Below are positions 1 through 6,750 of a stretch of 12,411 nucleotides of DNA, in pieces. Origin of the DNA: Flavobacteriales bacterium UBA1959. Lineage in GTDB: Bacteria; Bacteroidota; Bacteroidia; Flavobacteriales_D; Sanyastnellaceae. Location of the stretch: assembly GCA_002336085.1 (NCBI GenBank), contig DDEH01000058.1, forward strand, positions 1 to 12,411. The letters run 5' to 3'. Under the pieces are notes generated by a model. That model was not told the origin of the DNA and did no database searches. It was given only the letters and a program-made list of their open reading frames with translations. A program made the position numbers and the translations under genes. Each line of letters opens with the position of its first letter. The stretch's first letter is position 1.

Positions 1-41
1 TCGACGATTATCGCCGTTACTTTTTCTTGAATGTCAGACAT
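1..41 (-). CDS. acpP: Acyl carrier protein, N-terminal fragment (cut by window edge)
   Basis: Reading the minus strand from an ATG at 41 gives MSDIQEKVTAIIV before the window ends. This matches the usual start of bacterial acyl carrier proteins (MSDI.E+V..IIV), the small protein that carries growing acyl chains on a phosphopantetheine arm in type II fatty-acid synthesis. Only 13 codons plus two bases are present, so the modified serine (DSL motif) lies outside the window and cannot be checked. It follows the deiodinase-like gene on the same strand after an 88-bp gap that may hold its own promoter. The identification rests on a short stretch, but the match is characteristic. Confidence 0.72.
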   Translation of the reverse strand, partial: MSDIQEKVTAIIV

Positions 42-129
42 AGCTTGAATCTGTTTATCGGGGGGCAAAGTAACCAAAGGAAAAGGTAACCACCGAGGTT
101 TTTCTCAATTTTATATCAAACATTGAAAA
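42..129 (-). promoter_or_regulatory. Gap upstream of acpP with possible promoter and a GTAACCA direct repeat
   Basis: This 88-bp gap lies between the stop of the deiodinase-like gene and the acpP start. On the minus strand it holds two imperfect matches to the Bacteroidota -7 element TAnnTTTG: TTACTTTG at 73-66 and TACCTTTT at 88-81. The second has a TTG at 108-106, 17 bases upstream, as a possible -33 element. The 7-mer GTAACCA occurs on the plus strand at 70-76 and again at 86-92, 16 bp apart and overlapping both candidates. Which element, if either, is used cannot be told from sequence. Confidence 0.3.
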
Positions 130-795
130 TTACGTGCCTTTAGAATCATATTTTTTTTGAATCTGACTCAGCGGTTTCCTTTTAATATCTGGTACTTTAC
201 AACCATCCGCCGGGTAACCAATTGGAATTAAGAGATAGGCCTTCTCTTCCGTGGGTCTTTCCAAAATTTCCCCTAAGAATCCCATCGGAGATGGCGTGTG
301 CGTGAGAGCTGAAATGCCGCATTCATGCAATGCCGCAAGGAGCATTCCGCACGCAATCCCTACCGATTCTTGGACGTAGTAATTCTGTTTTTTGCCCTGA
401 ACCTCATCGGGCTGCCAAGCCTGTCGAAACACGGCAATGAGGGCAGGGGCGTCTTCAAGGTGAGGCTTGATGTGATCGGTGTCAAATGGTTTCAAATCTT
501 CCATCCAACGCTCTGACATGCGTCCATGATAATTCTGAAATTCTTCTTTTTCTGCTGCGAATCGGATTTTATTTTTAATCACAGAATCCGTGATCAAACA
601 AAAATGCCATGGCTGCTTGTGGGCTCCTGAAGGAGCTGTTCCCGCCGCCAAAATGCAACGCTCAACAACCGCAATCGGGAGCGGATCTTCGGAAAAATGA
701 CGAACCGTCCTACGCGATTGGTATCGGCTCAACATCTTCTGGGAAATCACTTCCATGGCCTCCGGAGAGAGCCGCGAAAAGTCCAATGGAACCAT
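130..795 (-). CDS. Nitroreductase-fold flavoprotein, iodotyrosine deiodinase homologue
   Basis: A 221-residue FMN-dependent protein of the nitroreductase superfamily. RRTVRHFS (28-35) is the usual N-terminal FMN-binding motif, and SGAHKQPW (56-63) follows as in the family. The sequence tracks iodotyrosine deiodinase (IYD): GRMSERWMEDL, SVGIACG, LTHTPSPMG, PIGYPA and RKPL all have clear counterparts. The three residues that hold the amino-acid part of halotyrosine in mammalian IYD (mouse Glu153, Tyr157, Lys178, as I recall) line up with E85, Y89 and K110 at a constant offset of 68. There is no membrane anchor, as in known bacterial IYDs. Reductive dehalogenation of halotyrosine is therefore likely, but a different quinone or nitro substrate is possible. 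The ATG at 795 is preferred over an in-frame TTG at 816, because it leaves a 24-bp gap after the ABC ATPase gene and matches the usual N-terminus. Confidence 0.8.
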   Translation of the reverse strand: MVPLDFSRLSPEAMEVISQKMLSRYQSRRTVRHFSEDPLPIAVVERCILAAGTAPSGAHKQPWHFCLITDSVIKNKIRFAAEKEEFQNYHGRMSERWMEDLKPFDTDHIKPHLEDAPALIAVFRQAWQPDEVQGKKQNYYVQESVGIACGMLLAALHECGISALTHTPSPMGFLGEILERPTEEKAYLLIPIGYPADGCKVPDIKRKPLSQIQKKYDSKGT

Positions 796-819
796 TGATG
801 AATCTCGGCCAGACAAGGC

Positions 820-1581
820 TCAGGGCTGATTTTGATTTTGCCGTACCTGCCGCATCAAATCAGAGGCAAAAACAAAGGACTCCAACTCAGGAACCCCGCC
901 TTTTAACAATTGATTCCGGTCACCATTCCACAGGATAGCTCCTTCGTGCACAAAATGAATGGTGTCACTGGCCTCCATGACGCTATTCATATCATGAGAA
1001 ACCACCACTGTTGTCATCTGATATTCTTCCGTGATTTCCTTGATCAACTGATCAATAACAATAGCCGTTTGTGGGTCCAAACCCGAGTTTGGCTCATCAC
1101 AAAACAAATATTTAGGGTTCATGGCAATGGCACGCGCAATTCCAACTCGTTTCTGCATTCCGCCGCTGCATTCTGAAGGGAAACGCGCTCCTGTATCCGC
1201 CAATTCGACACGTTCGAGGCAAGCCTCCGCGCGCATTTGAATTTCCTTCTCACCTAGGCTACTAAACATCCGGAGCGGAAAGCGCACGTTTTCTTCCACT
1301 GTCATGCTATCAAAAAGTGCAGAGCCTTGGAAAAGCATGCCTATTTCTTGCCGAATGGACTTGCGATCGTTCAAGTTCATGGCCGTGAAATTGCGCCCAT
1401 CGTATTCAACATTTCCCAAGTCCGGCTCTATCAACCCCACTGTACATTTTGTCAGTACACTTTTTCCGCTGCCACTTCGGCCGATGACAAAATTGACTTT
1501 TCCCCTTTCAAAAAAAGCGGATACATTATTGAGAACATGATGGTTTCCAAACGACTTGGAGATGTTATGCAATTCAATCAT
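820..1581 (-). CDS. mlaF: ABC transporter ATP-binding protein, MlaF-like
   Basis: A 253-residue ATPase of the Mla/MCE lipid-transport family, which powers movement of phospholipids between inner and outer membranes. Motifs in order: Walker A GRSGSGKS (34-41), Q-loop Gln85 in the family-typical LFQGSALFDSMTVEENV, a signature CSGGM (138-142) with Cys in place of the usual Leu, Walker B and catalytic Glu in LFCDEP (E163), D-loop SGLDP, and switch His196 in VVSHD. It follows the permease gene by 11 bp, so the two are surely co-transcribed. The ATG at 1581 gives the standard family start MIELHNISKSFG; an upstream in-frame start at 1653 would overlap mlaE and add 24 unrelated residues. No MlaD (MCE) gene is visible beside it. 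Confidence 0.93.
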   Translation of the reverse strand: MIELHNISKSFGNHHVLNNVSAFFERGKVNFVIGRSGSGKSVLTKCTVGLIEPDLGNVEYDGRNFTAMNLNDRKSIRQEIGMLFQGSALFDSMTVEENVRFPLRMFSSLGEKEIQMRAEACLERVELADTGARFPSECSGGMQKRVGIARAIAMNPKYLFCDEPNSGLDPQTAIVIDQLIKEITEEYQMTTVVVSHDMNSVMEASDTIHFVHEGAILWNGDRNQLLKGGVPELESFVFASDLMRQVRQNQNQP

Positions 1582-1592
1582 TCCACTAGAGT

Positions 1593-2330
1593 TTAATTGA
1601 GCAACATTTGGGTGATGATCAAATTGGCTACCATAATGATTACCACCGACCAAACTACTGCCCGAGTGCTAGATCGGCCTACTTCAATCGGGCCTCCTGA
1701 CGCATAATAACCGTGATAAGCGGATACACTGGTCAGAATGAAGCCGAAAATCACCGTCTTAATCAAGGCATACGCCACGTCAAAAACCCGAAAATCGACT
1801 TGCATTCCGTATTCAAAATCTGCCAAGGTGCTCACTCCAGTAGCGACCCCAATCCAAGCCCCAGCTCCAACACCCAATGCCATGCTTAAAATCACGAGAA
1901 AAGGTATAATGAGTACCCCAGCTAAAATCTTAGGTAAGATTAAATGGCTGGCGCTGTTTACACCCATGATTTCCAAGGCATCAATCTCCTCAGTCACTCG
2001 CATACTCCCCAATTGTGAGGCAATACTAGAGCCCACTTTTCCGGCTAAAATAACGGGAATCAGGGTAGGTGAAAACTCCAAAAGCATAGTTTGTCGCACC
2101 GTAAATCCTATTGTATATGCAGGAATCCAGCCGCCTATTTGGTGAGCCGTTTGCAAGCAGATTACCGCCCCCATGAATAAACTGAGCAAAGCGACTATAC
2201 CAACAGACTGAAGCCCTATCGACTCCAGTTCTTGGACAAACAGCCCACGGAACATTCGCGCTTTTTCTGGCTTGCGAAAGCTCTTCGACAACAACTGCAT
2301 ATAGCGCCCAACGTGAAACATCCATCGCAT
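1593..2330 (-). CDS. mlaE: MlaE-like lipid ABC transporter permease
   Basis: A 245-residue integral membrane protein of the MlaE/YrbE permease family, close to the usual 245-260 residues. The family signature is clear: SPTLIPVILAGKVGSSIASQ, then LGSMRVTEEIDALEIMGVN. Hydrophobic segments are visible at roughly 43-63, 88-105, 140-168, 188-210 and 222-243. It would form the inner-membrane pore energised by the ATPase encoded just downstream. The first ATG (2330) is taken as the start; a second ATG three codons in (2321) is an alternative. It is divergent from the small lipoprotein gene at 2394, with 63 bp between them. Confidence 0.93.
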   Translation of the reverse strand: MRWMFHVGRYMQLLSKSFRKPEKARMFRGLFVQELESIGLQSVGIVALLSLFMGAVICLQTAHQIGGWIPAYTIGFTVRQTMLLEFSPTLIPVILAGKVGSSIASQLGSMRVTEEIDALEIMGVNSASHLILPKILAGVLIIPFLVILSMALGVGAGAWIGVATGVSTLADFEYGMQVDFRVFDVAYALIKTVIFGFILTSVSAYHGYYASGGPIEVGRSSTRAVVWSVVIIMVANLIITQMLLN

Positions 2331-2334
2331 GCGG

Positions 2335-2342
2335 CTAAGTTA
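2335..2342 (-). promoter_or_regulatory. Candidate -7 promoter element for mlaE-mlaF
   Basis: TAACTTAG on the minus strand differs from the Bacteroidota -7 consensus TAnnTTTG at one base and ends four bases before the mlaE ATG. If used, the mRNA would be leaderless or start within the first codons, in which case the second ATG at 2321 would become the better start. No clear TTG lies at the expected -33 distance, so this is only a candidate. Confidence 0.25.
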
Positions 2343-2393
2343 ATGGTCAGTTGCTCTCGAAAAGTATTGGCAGGGAGCGTATTTTTACCGCAG

Positions 2394-2549
2394 ATGAAGA
2401 ATGCAATTCACATTTTGATGGGCAGTGGTTTGCTCTTTGTGGGATTGCTGCTCAGCGGATGCCAACAGCAACGGCGCGTGCAAAAATGTGACTGCCCTCA
2501 GTGGTCTTGTGTCTCAGAGCCGCCCTCATTCACCTCAACAAACCCTTGA
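2394..2549 (+). CDS. Small cysteine-rich lipoprotein
   Basis: A 51-residue ORF starting MKNAIHILMGSG, with a hydrophobic stretch and a good lipobox LLSGC (Cys23) for signal peptidase II. The mature part would be 29 residues with four cysteines (23, 32, 34, 39), including a CDCPQWSC cluster, and a proline/serine/threonine-rich tail. Its TGA stop (2547-2549) lies one base before the proposed TTG start of the guanylyltransferase, which suggests translational coupling. TATTTTTA at 2380-2387 is a one-mismatch match to the -7 promoter element. The lipobox sits at the right distance from the start, which argues for a real gene, but I do not recognise the family and assign no function. Gln at +2 suggests outer-membrane sorting only by analogy with other bacteria. 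Confidence 0.65.
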   Translation: MKNAIHILMGSGLLFVGLLLSGCQQQRRVQKCDCPQWSCVSEPPSFTSTNP

Positions 2550-2550
2550 T

Positions 2551-3654
2551 TTGAAAAACTCGAATATATACGCTGTAATCATGGCCGGTGGCATTGGCAG
2601 CCGCTTCTGGCCCATGAGCCGAGAAACGCACCCCAAGCAATTCCTCGACATCCTCGGAACCGGGCGTTCATTGATTCAAATGACATTCGACCGACTGAGT
2701 CGAATTGTGCCGATCGAAAATATTGTCGTTGTCACTCAGGAGCGTTATCGGAAATTAGTCCACAAACACCTGGATCAATTGCCGAATGAAAATGTACTTT
2801 GTGAGCCCTTCATGCGGAATACAGCTCCTTGTATCGCTTACGCCAATCACTGGGTTGCCAACAAAGCTGGAAACAATGCATCAGAAGCGGTTATGATTGT
2901 GGCGCCATCGGACCACTTGATTTTGAAGGAAGACGAATTCCTTGAAATTGCAAGTCTAGCCGCACAGCATAGCCTGAACACCAACCACTTGGTCACCTTG
3001 GGTATCAAGCCCTCTCGCCCTGACACTGGCTATGGTTATATCCAATTCGACGACCTCCCAGACGCGGAAGATGAGCGCATCCGATCAGTCAAAACCTTTA
3101 CCGAAAAGCCACAGCGTGAGCTGGCAGAGCAGTTTTTGGCTTCGGGAGACTTTTACTGGAATTCTGGAATCTTCATCTGGAGTCTTGGGAACATCACCGC
3201 GGCATTTGAGCGGCATTTGCCTGAAATGCAAGACCTCTTTCAAGAGAGCACTCAAGCATTTGGAGGGCCCAACGAAAAATCAGCCATTCAATCGATCTAT
3301 GGCGACTGTGAAAATATTTCCATCGACTATGGCATCATGGAAAAGGCCCCCAATGTAACTGTTGTCCTCTCCGATTTTGGTTGGAGTGATCTAGGCACTT
3401 GGGGAGCTTTGCATGAGAAACTTCCGCTTGATGAATTCGGCAATGGTAGCATTGGGGCTGAACTTTGGGCACAAGAAGCCAAAGGAAATATTGTGGTAAC
3501 AGACGGTGGAGAATCCACTAAAATTGTCGCCTTGCGCGGATTGGAGAACTACATCATAGTCGACACCCAAGATGCTTTGCTAGTTTGTCCCAAATCAGAG
3601 GAACAATGGATCAAGCAGTTGGTCACAGAGATGAAAACTCGAAAAAGCCGCTGA
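2551..3654 (+). CDS. manC: Mannose-1-phosphate guanylyltransferase
   Basis: A 367-residue nucleotidyltransferase that makes GDP-mannose from mannose-1-phosphate and GTP, a precursor for fucose, rhamnose and mannose units in surface polysaccharides. The start VIMAGGIGSRFWPMSR, then PKQF, is the nucleotide-binding signature (residues 9-31). Later come APSDH (118-122), TFTEKP (182-187) and YWNSGIF (202-208), all typical of the family. The length fits the short type without a C-terminal phosphomannose isomerase domain. The only in-frame ATG between the upstream lipoprotein and the first motif (2581) would delete the first beta strand. The TTG at 2551, one base after the lipoprotein stop, keeps IYAVIMAGG intact and is preferred. 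A longer in-frame start at 2425 would read through the lipoprotein gene in another frame. Confidence 0.9.
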   Translation: MKNSNIYAVIMAGGIGSRFWPMSRETHPKQFLDILGTGRSLIQMTFDRLSRIVPIENIVVVTQERYRKLVHKHLDQLPNENVLCEPFMRNTAPCIAYANHWVANKAGNNASEAVMIVAPSDHLILKEDEFLEIASLAAQHSLNTNHLVTLGIKPSRPDTGYGYIQFDDLPDAEDERIRSVKTFTEKPQRELAEQFLASGDFYWNSGIFIWSLGNITAAFERHLPEMQDLFQESTQAFGGPNEKSAIQSIYGDCENISIDYGIMEKAPNVTVVLSDFGWSDLGTWGALHEKLPLDEFGNGSIGAELWAQEAKGNIVVTDGGESTKIVALRGLENYIIVDTQDALLVCPKSEEQWIKQLVTEMKTRKSR

Positions 3655-3664
3655 TAGCAGCAAC
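3642..3664 (-). terminator. fumC: Intrinsic terminator for the prfB-fumC transcript
   Basis: On the minus strand GTTGCTG (3664-3658), loop CTAT and CAGCGGC (3653-3647) form a 7-bp stem with two G-U pairs, followed at once by TTTTT (3646-3642). It starts 12 bases past the fumC stop and lies across the 3' end of manC. On the plus strand the core GCTG/CAGC is followed a few bases later by seven T (3669-3675), so it may also stop manC transcription. Confidence 0.5.
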
Positions 3665-3676
3665 CTACTTTTTTTG

Positions 3677-5074
3677 TCAGTGCCTGCCAGTCATGTTTGC
3701 AGGCACTACCCATGCGTCATACTCCACTTCCGTTAAATAGCCGGTGGCCAATGCAGCAGCCTTCAACGTAGTTCCTTCGGTATGGGCTTTGTTCGCAATC
3801 TCTGCAGCCTTGTAGTATCCGATTTTGGTATTCAAGGCCGTGACCAACATGAGGCTGTTTTGGACCAGCTCCTCAATGCGTCCATAATTGGGCTCAATTC
3901 CCTCCACACAATGCAAACTGAACGAGGCACAGGCGTCACCTATGAGCTGCGCGCTTTCCAAAATATTTCGAGCCATCATAGGTTTGAAGACGTTCAATTC
4001 ATAGTGCCCCTGGGCGCCTCCAGTCGCGACTGCGACATCGTTGCCCATGACTTGTGCGCAGACCATCGTCAAAGCTTCACATTGGGTTGGATTTACCTTT
4101 CCTGGCATGATGCTCGATCCTGGCTCATTGGCTGGGATGATAATCTCTCCGATTCCTGAGCGCGGGCCAGAAGCCATCAATCGAATATCATTGGCAATCT
4201 TATTCAGCGAAACAGATAGTTGCCGCAACGCTCCGTGAGACTCGACAATGGCGTCATGCGCTGCAAGGGCTTCAAATTTATTCGCAGCTGTGACAAACGG
4301 ATGGCCGGTCAAGGATGCGATGTGTTCGGCGACACGTTCAGAGTAACCATCAGGAGTGTTGATGCCAGTTCCTACTGCCGTTCCTCCAAGCGCGATTTCA
4401 GACAAATGACTGAGCGAATTCCCCAAGGCCCGAAGTCCATAATTTAACTGCGCTACATATCCACCAAATTCCTGTCCCAATGTCAAGGGTGTAGCATCCA
4501 TTAGATGCGTCCGGCCAATCTTTACAACTTCAGAAAACTCTTCAGCTTTTGTAGCTAAAGCATCCCTCAGCTTTTCAACACCAGGAATGGTCGTTTCTAC
4601 AATCATTGCGTAGGCCGCTATGTGCATGGCCGTTGGAAATGTGTCGTTAGAGGATTGAGATTTATTCACATCATCATTTGGATGCACTGGACGCACACCT
4701 TCTCCGACGACTCCGCCATTCATTTGGTGGGCACGGTTCGCTACCACCTCGTTCACATTCATATTCGACTGAGTTCCTGATCCGGTCTGCCAAATAACCA
4801 GTGGGAATTGATCATCCCACTTCCCTGCGATGATTTCATCACAAGCGGCTCCGATTAAATCCCGCTTTTTTACATCCAGTCCGCTCAATTCAGCATTGGT
4901 GATAGCGGCGGCTTTCTTCAAATAGGCAAAAGCTCGAACCACCTCCATCGGCATGGAAGCTGACGGACCAATTTTAAAGTTGTTGCGCGAGCGCTCTGTT
5001 TGTGGACCCCAAAGAGCTTCTTTTGGGACCTTGACCTCGCCAATGGTGTCCTTTTCAATTCGAAATGAATTCAT
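3677..5074 (-). CDS. fumC: Class II fumarate hydratase
   Basis: A 465-residue cytoplasmic enzyme that interconverts fumarate and malate in the TCA cycle, iron-independent. Family motifs appear in order: TGSGTQSNMN (97-106), HPNDDVN with SQSSNDTFP (131-147), GRTHLMDATP with His190 (187-196), and the superfamily signature GSSIMPGKVNP (319-329). Ser320 and Lys326 match catalytic Ser318 and Lys324 of E. coli FumC, an offset of two, and His190 matches His188. The length agrees with E. coli FumC (467). It lies 33 bp downstream of prfB on the same strand, so co-transcription is likely. Aspartase and argininosuccinate lyase are related, but the overall match is to fumarase. Confidence 0.95.
   Translation of the reverse strand: MNSFRIEKDTIGEVKVPKEALWGPQTERSRNNFKIGPSASMPMEVVRAFAYLKKAAAITNAELSGLDVKKRDLIGAACDEIIAGKWDDQFPLVIWQTGSGTQSNMNVNEVVANRAHQMNGGVVGEGVRPVHPNDDVNKSQSSNDTFPTAMHIAAYAMIVETTIPGVEKLRDALATKAEEFSEVVKIGRTHLMDATPLTLGQEFGGYVAQLNYGLRALGNSLSHLSEIALGGTAVGTGINTPDGYSERVAEHIASLTGHPFVTAANKFEALAAHDAIVESHGALRQLSVSLNKIANDIRLMASGPRSGIGEIIIPANEPGSSIMPGKVNPTQCEALTMVCAQVMGNDVAVATGGAQGHYELNVFKPMMARNILESAQLIGDACASFSLHCVEGIEPNYGRIEELVQNSLMLVTALNTKIGYYKAAEIANKAHTEGTTLKAAALATGYLTEVEYDAWVVPANMTGRH
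3679..3707. other. Inverted repeat across the fumC stop
   Basis: AGTGCCTGC (3679-3687) and GCAGGCACT (3699-3707) form a perfect 9-bp stem with an 11-base loop. It spans the last codons of fumC, just before the terminator at 3642-3664. No T-run follows it on either strand, so it is not a standard intrinsic terminator by itself. It could protect the fumC mRNA 3' end or help stop transcription. Confidence 0.4.
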
Positions 5075-5107
5075 TTTCAGGGGATGGGTTATTGGGGATA
5101 ATGGCTT

Positions 5108-6211
5108 TTATTCTGCGATTTTTGCTCCGGATCCGGCTTGCATTAGGTAGGCTTTGAGGAATCCCTCAATATCTCCGTTCATCACCGCTTCTACATTTGA
5201 AGTCTCGTGATTGGTTCGGACGTCCTTGACCATTTTGTAGGGTTGCATCACATACGATCGGATTTGGGAACCCCATTCAATTTTCTTTTTGCCTGCCTCA
5301 ATTTCTGCGCGCGCCTCATTCCTGCGCGCGCGCTCCATTTCAAAGAGTTGGGACTTCAGCAACTGCATCGCTTTCTCCTTATTTCCAAGTTGAGACCGCG
5401 TTTCTGTGTTATCGATGATAATTCCTGTAGGCGCATGACGCAAGCGAACACCTGTCTCGACTTTGTTTACGTTTTGCCCTCCTGCTCCTCCCGAACGAAA
5501 TGTATCCCACGTGATGTCCGACGGATTAACATCAATTTCAATAGAGTCGTCTACCAATGGATAAACATAAACCGAAACAAATGACGTGTGGCGGCGAGCT
5601 TGACTGTCAAACGGGCTTATTCGCACCAAACGGTGCACGCCATTTTCGCATTTGAGCATTCCAAACGCAAAGTCTCCATCAAATTCAAGAGTGACCTGCT
5701 TAATACCTGCCACATCGCCTTCTTGCATGTCAAGTTCCTTCACTTTGAATCCTGCGCGGTCGCCGTACATGCGGTACATACGCATGAGCATTGAGGCCCA
5801 ATCGCAGCTCTCCGTACCCCCCGCTCCTGATGTAATCTGCATGACGGCATTGAGGTTATCTTCCTCCGCATTCAACATGTTCTTGAACTCCAACTCCTCC
5901 GCCGAATTCGTCGCTCCTTCAAATGCAGCATTGAATTCAGACTCCTCAGCTTCGCCCGCTTTCATGAATTCAAATAGCACTTGTGCGTCATCTAATTCGC
6001 TCAAGCAGTCATTAAAACTTCCTGTCCATGATTTTAACGTTCGAATTCGCTTCATGACCAATTCTGCTTCTTTAGAATTGGTCCAAAAGTCAGGATCCTG
6101 CGTCCTTTTTTCCTCCTCGGCGATTTCAATCGCCTTTTCGTCAATGGACAAATAACCCCTCAGGTCTTCCACACGCTTTCGCAGCGCATTTATTTGGTCG
6201 ATGGTAATCAT
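5108..6211 (-). CDS. prfB: Peptide chain release factor 2, without programmed frameshift
   Basis: A 367-residue class I release factor that reads UAA and UGA stops and triggers peptide release. It has the PTH-domain entry GAGGTES (129-135), the tripeptide anticodon SPF (199-201) that marks RF2 rather than RF1 (PxT), and catalytic GGQ (244-246) in RSGGAGGQNVNKVET. SPF and GGQ are each six positions before those of E. coli RF2 (205-207, 250-252). In many bacteria the gene is split by an in-frame UGA near codon 26 that needs a +1 frameshift. Here the matching place reads LRGYLSID without a break, so the protein is made from one continuous frame. The start ATG at 6211 is 16 bp after the recX stop. 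Confidence 0.96.
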   Translation of the reverse strand: MITIDQINALRKRVEDLRGYLSIDEKAIEIAEEEKRTQDPDFWTNSKEAELVMKRIRTLKSWTGSFNDCLSELDDAQVLFEFMKAGEAEESEFNAAFEGATNSAEELEFKNMLNAEEDNLNAVMQITSGAGGTESCDWASMLMRMYRMYGDRAGFKVKELDMQEGDVAGIKQVTLEFDGDFAFGMLKCENGVHRLVRISPFDSQARRHTSFVSVYVYPLVDDSIEIDVNPSDITWDTFRSGGAGGQNVNKVETGVRLRHAPTGIIIDNTETRSQLGNKEKAMQLLKSQLFEMERARRNEARAEIEAGKKKIEWGSQIRSYVMQPYKMVKDVRTNHETSNVEAVMNGDIEGFLKAYLMQAGSGAKIAE

Positions 6212-6218
6212 GGATGCA

Positions 6219-6226
6219 CAAAGTTA
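6219..6226 (-). promoter_or_regulatory. Candidate -7 promoter element for prfB-fumC
   Basis: TAACTTTG on the minus strand is an exact match to the Bacteroidota -7 consensus TAnnTTTG. It lies 7 bases before the prfB ATG and overlaps the recX stop region. No TTG is found at the usual -33 spacing. If active it would give a very short leader and allow prfB-fumC expression apart from recX. Confidence 0.42.
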
Positions 6227-6227
6227 A

Positions 6228-6665
6228 TCACCCCCGTTCCAATGCCGCCCCTTGACGCAAGATGTCTTCCATTCGGTACCCTCGGGATACCAAAAACCGA
6301 ATGACTCGCTCTCGATTGTCCTGCCATTCGCCTCTTTTTCGTTCAAATAGATGGAGCAAAGCGCGCTCAAAATCACTTTGGTCCCATAAATTCACCGCGC
6401 CCCACGCCTCATTCGAGTCAAATCCTTTCGTTTTCAAACCATTTACAATTTTGTATGGGCCCCAACCTTTGTATTCAATGTGCGACCTGATGTAGGATTC
6501 CAAAAACCTGCTCTGTGACAAAAAATCTTCGCGCACGAGCTGCTCTATCACTTGATTTGCCTCGTTTTCTGACACATCAAGCTTCTGTAATTTAATCCGA
6601 AGCTCTTGCTCGCAACGCTCCCTCAAGGAGCACCATTTTCGCATTTTGTACACCCACTCTTCCAT
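6228..6665 (-). CDS. recX: Regulatory protein RecX
   Basis: A 145-residue helical protein of the RecX family, which binds RecA filaments and tempers recombination and the SOS response. It shows the three-repeat pattern of the family: KWCSLRERCEQELRIKL near the N-terminus (YxxRReHSRxEL type), then DFLSQSRFLESYIRSH and KGWGPYKIVNGLKTKGF in the middle, and RERVIRFLVSRGY near the end. The length is usual for the family. The ATG at 6665 is chosen; a longer frame back to 6851 would add 62 residues unlike RecX and run antisense into the start of the DUF349 gene. No recA is in the window. It precedes prfB by 16 bp. Confidence 0.85.
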   Translation of the reverse strand: MEEWVYKMRKWCSLRERCEQELRIKLQKLDVSENEANQVIEQLVREDFLSQSRFLESYIRSHIEYKGWGPYKIVNGLKTKGFDSNEAWGAVNLWDQSDFERALLHLFERKRGEWQDNRERVIRFLVSRGYRMEDILRQGAALERG

Positions 6666-6750
6666 GTTCTCGACTCGAATTTGGTCGAAAATAGCGTCAA
6701 AACAAGGGTTTGAACGATATTTGCAGTCCTGAATTTTAAATACGCGACCG
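6666..6750. promoter_or_regulatory. Divergent promoter region between recX and the DUF349 gene
   Basis: This 85-bp gap must hold start signals for both genes. On the plus strand GATATTTG (6716-6723) has A and TTTG of the -7 consensus TAnnTTTG in place, with one mismatch, 27 bp before the DUF349 ATG. On the minus strand TATTTTCG is a one-mismatch match about 20 bases before the recX start. Neither has a clear -33 partner, so both are tentative. Confidence 0.28.

Noticed and set aside
1582..1653. 24-residue extension of the MlaF-like ATPase
   Set aside because: It overlaps the end of mlaE and reads unlike the family, whereas the ATG at 1581 begins with the standard ABC N-terminus.
1738..2145. 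Plus-strand ORF of 135 codons inside mlaE
   Set aside because: It is an antisense shadow of a well-supported membrane protein gene; its composition simply mirrors that gene.
2425..2550. Upstream extension of manC to the ATG at 2425
   Set aside because: The added 42 residues are out of frame with the lipoprotein gene that occupies this stretch and resemble nothing in guanylyltransferases.
5306..5333. Runs of alternating GC (possible Z-DNA or repeat)
   Set aside because: They are explained by Ala and Arg codons in a charged helix of RF2 (ERARRNEARAE).
5652..6155. Plus-strand ORF of 167 codons inside prfB
   Set aside because: It is antisense to release factor 2, is rich in Ser and Asn as expected of a shadow frame, and shows no domain.
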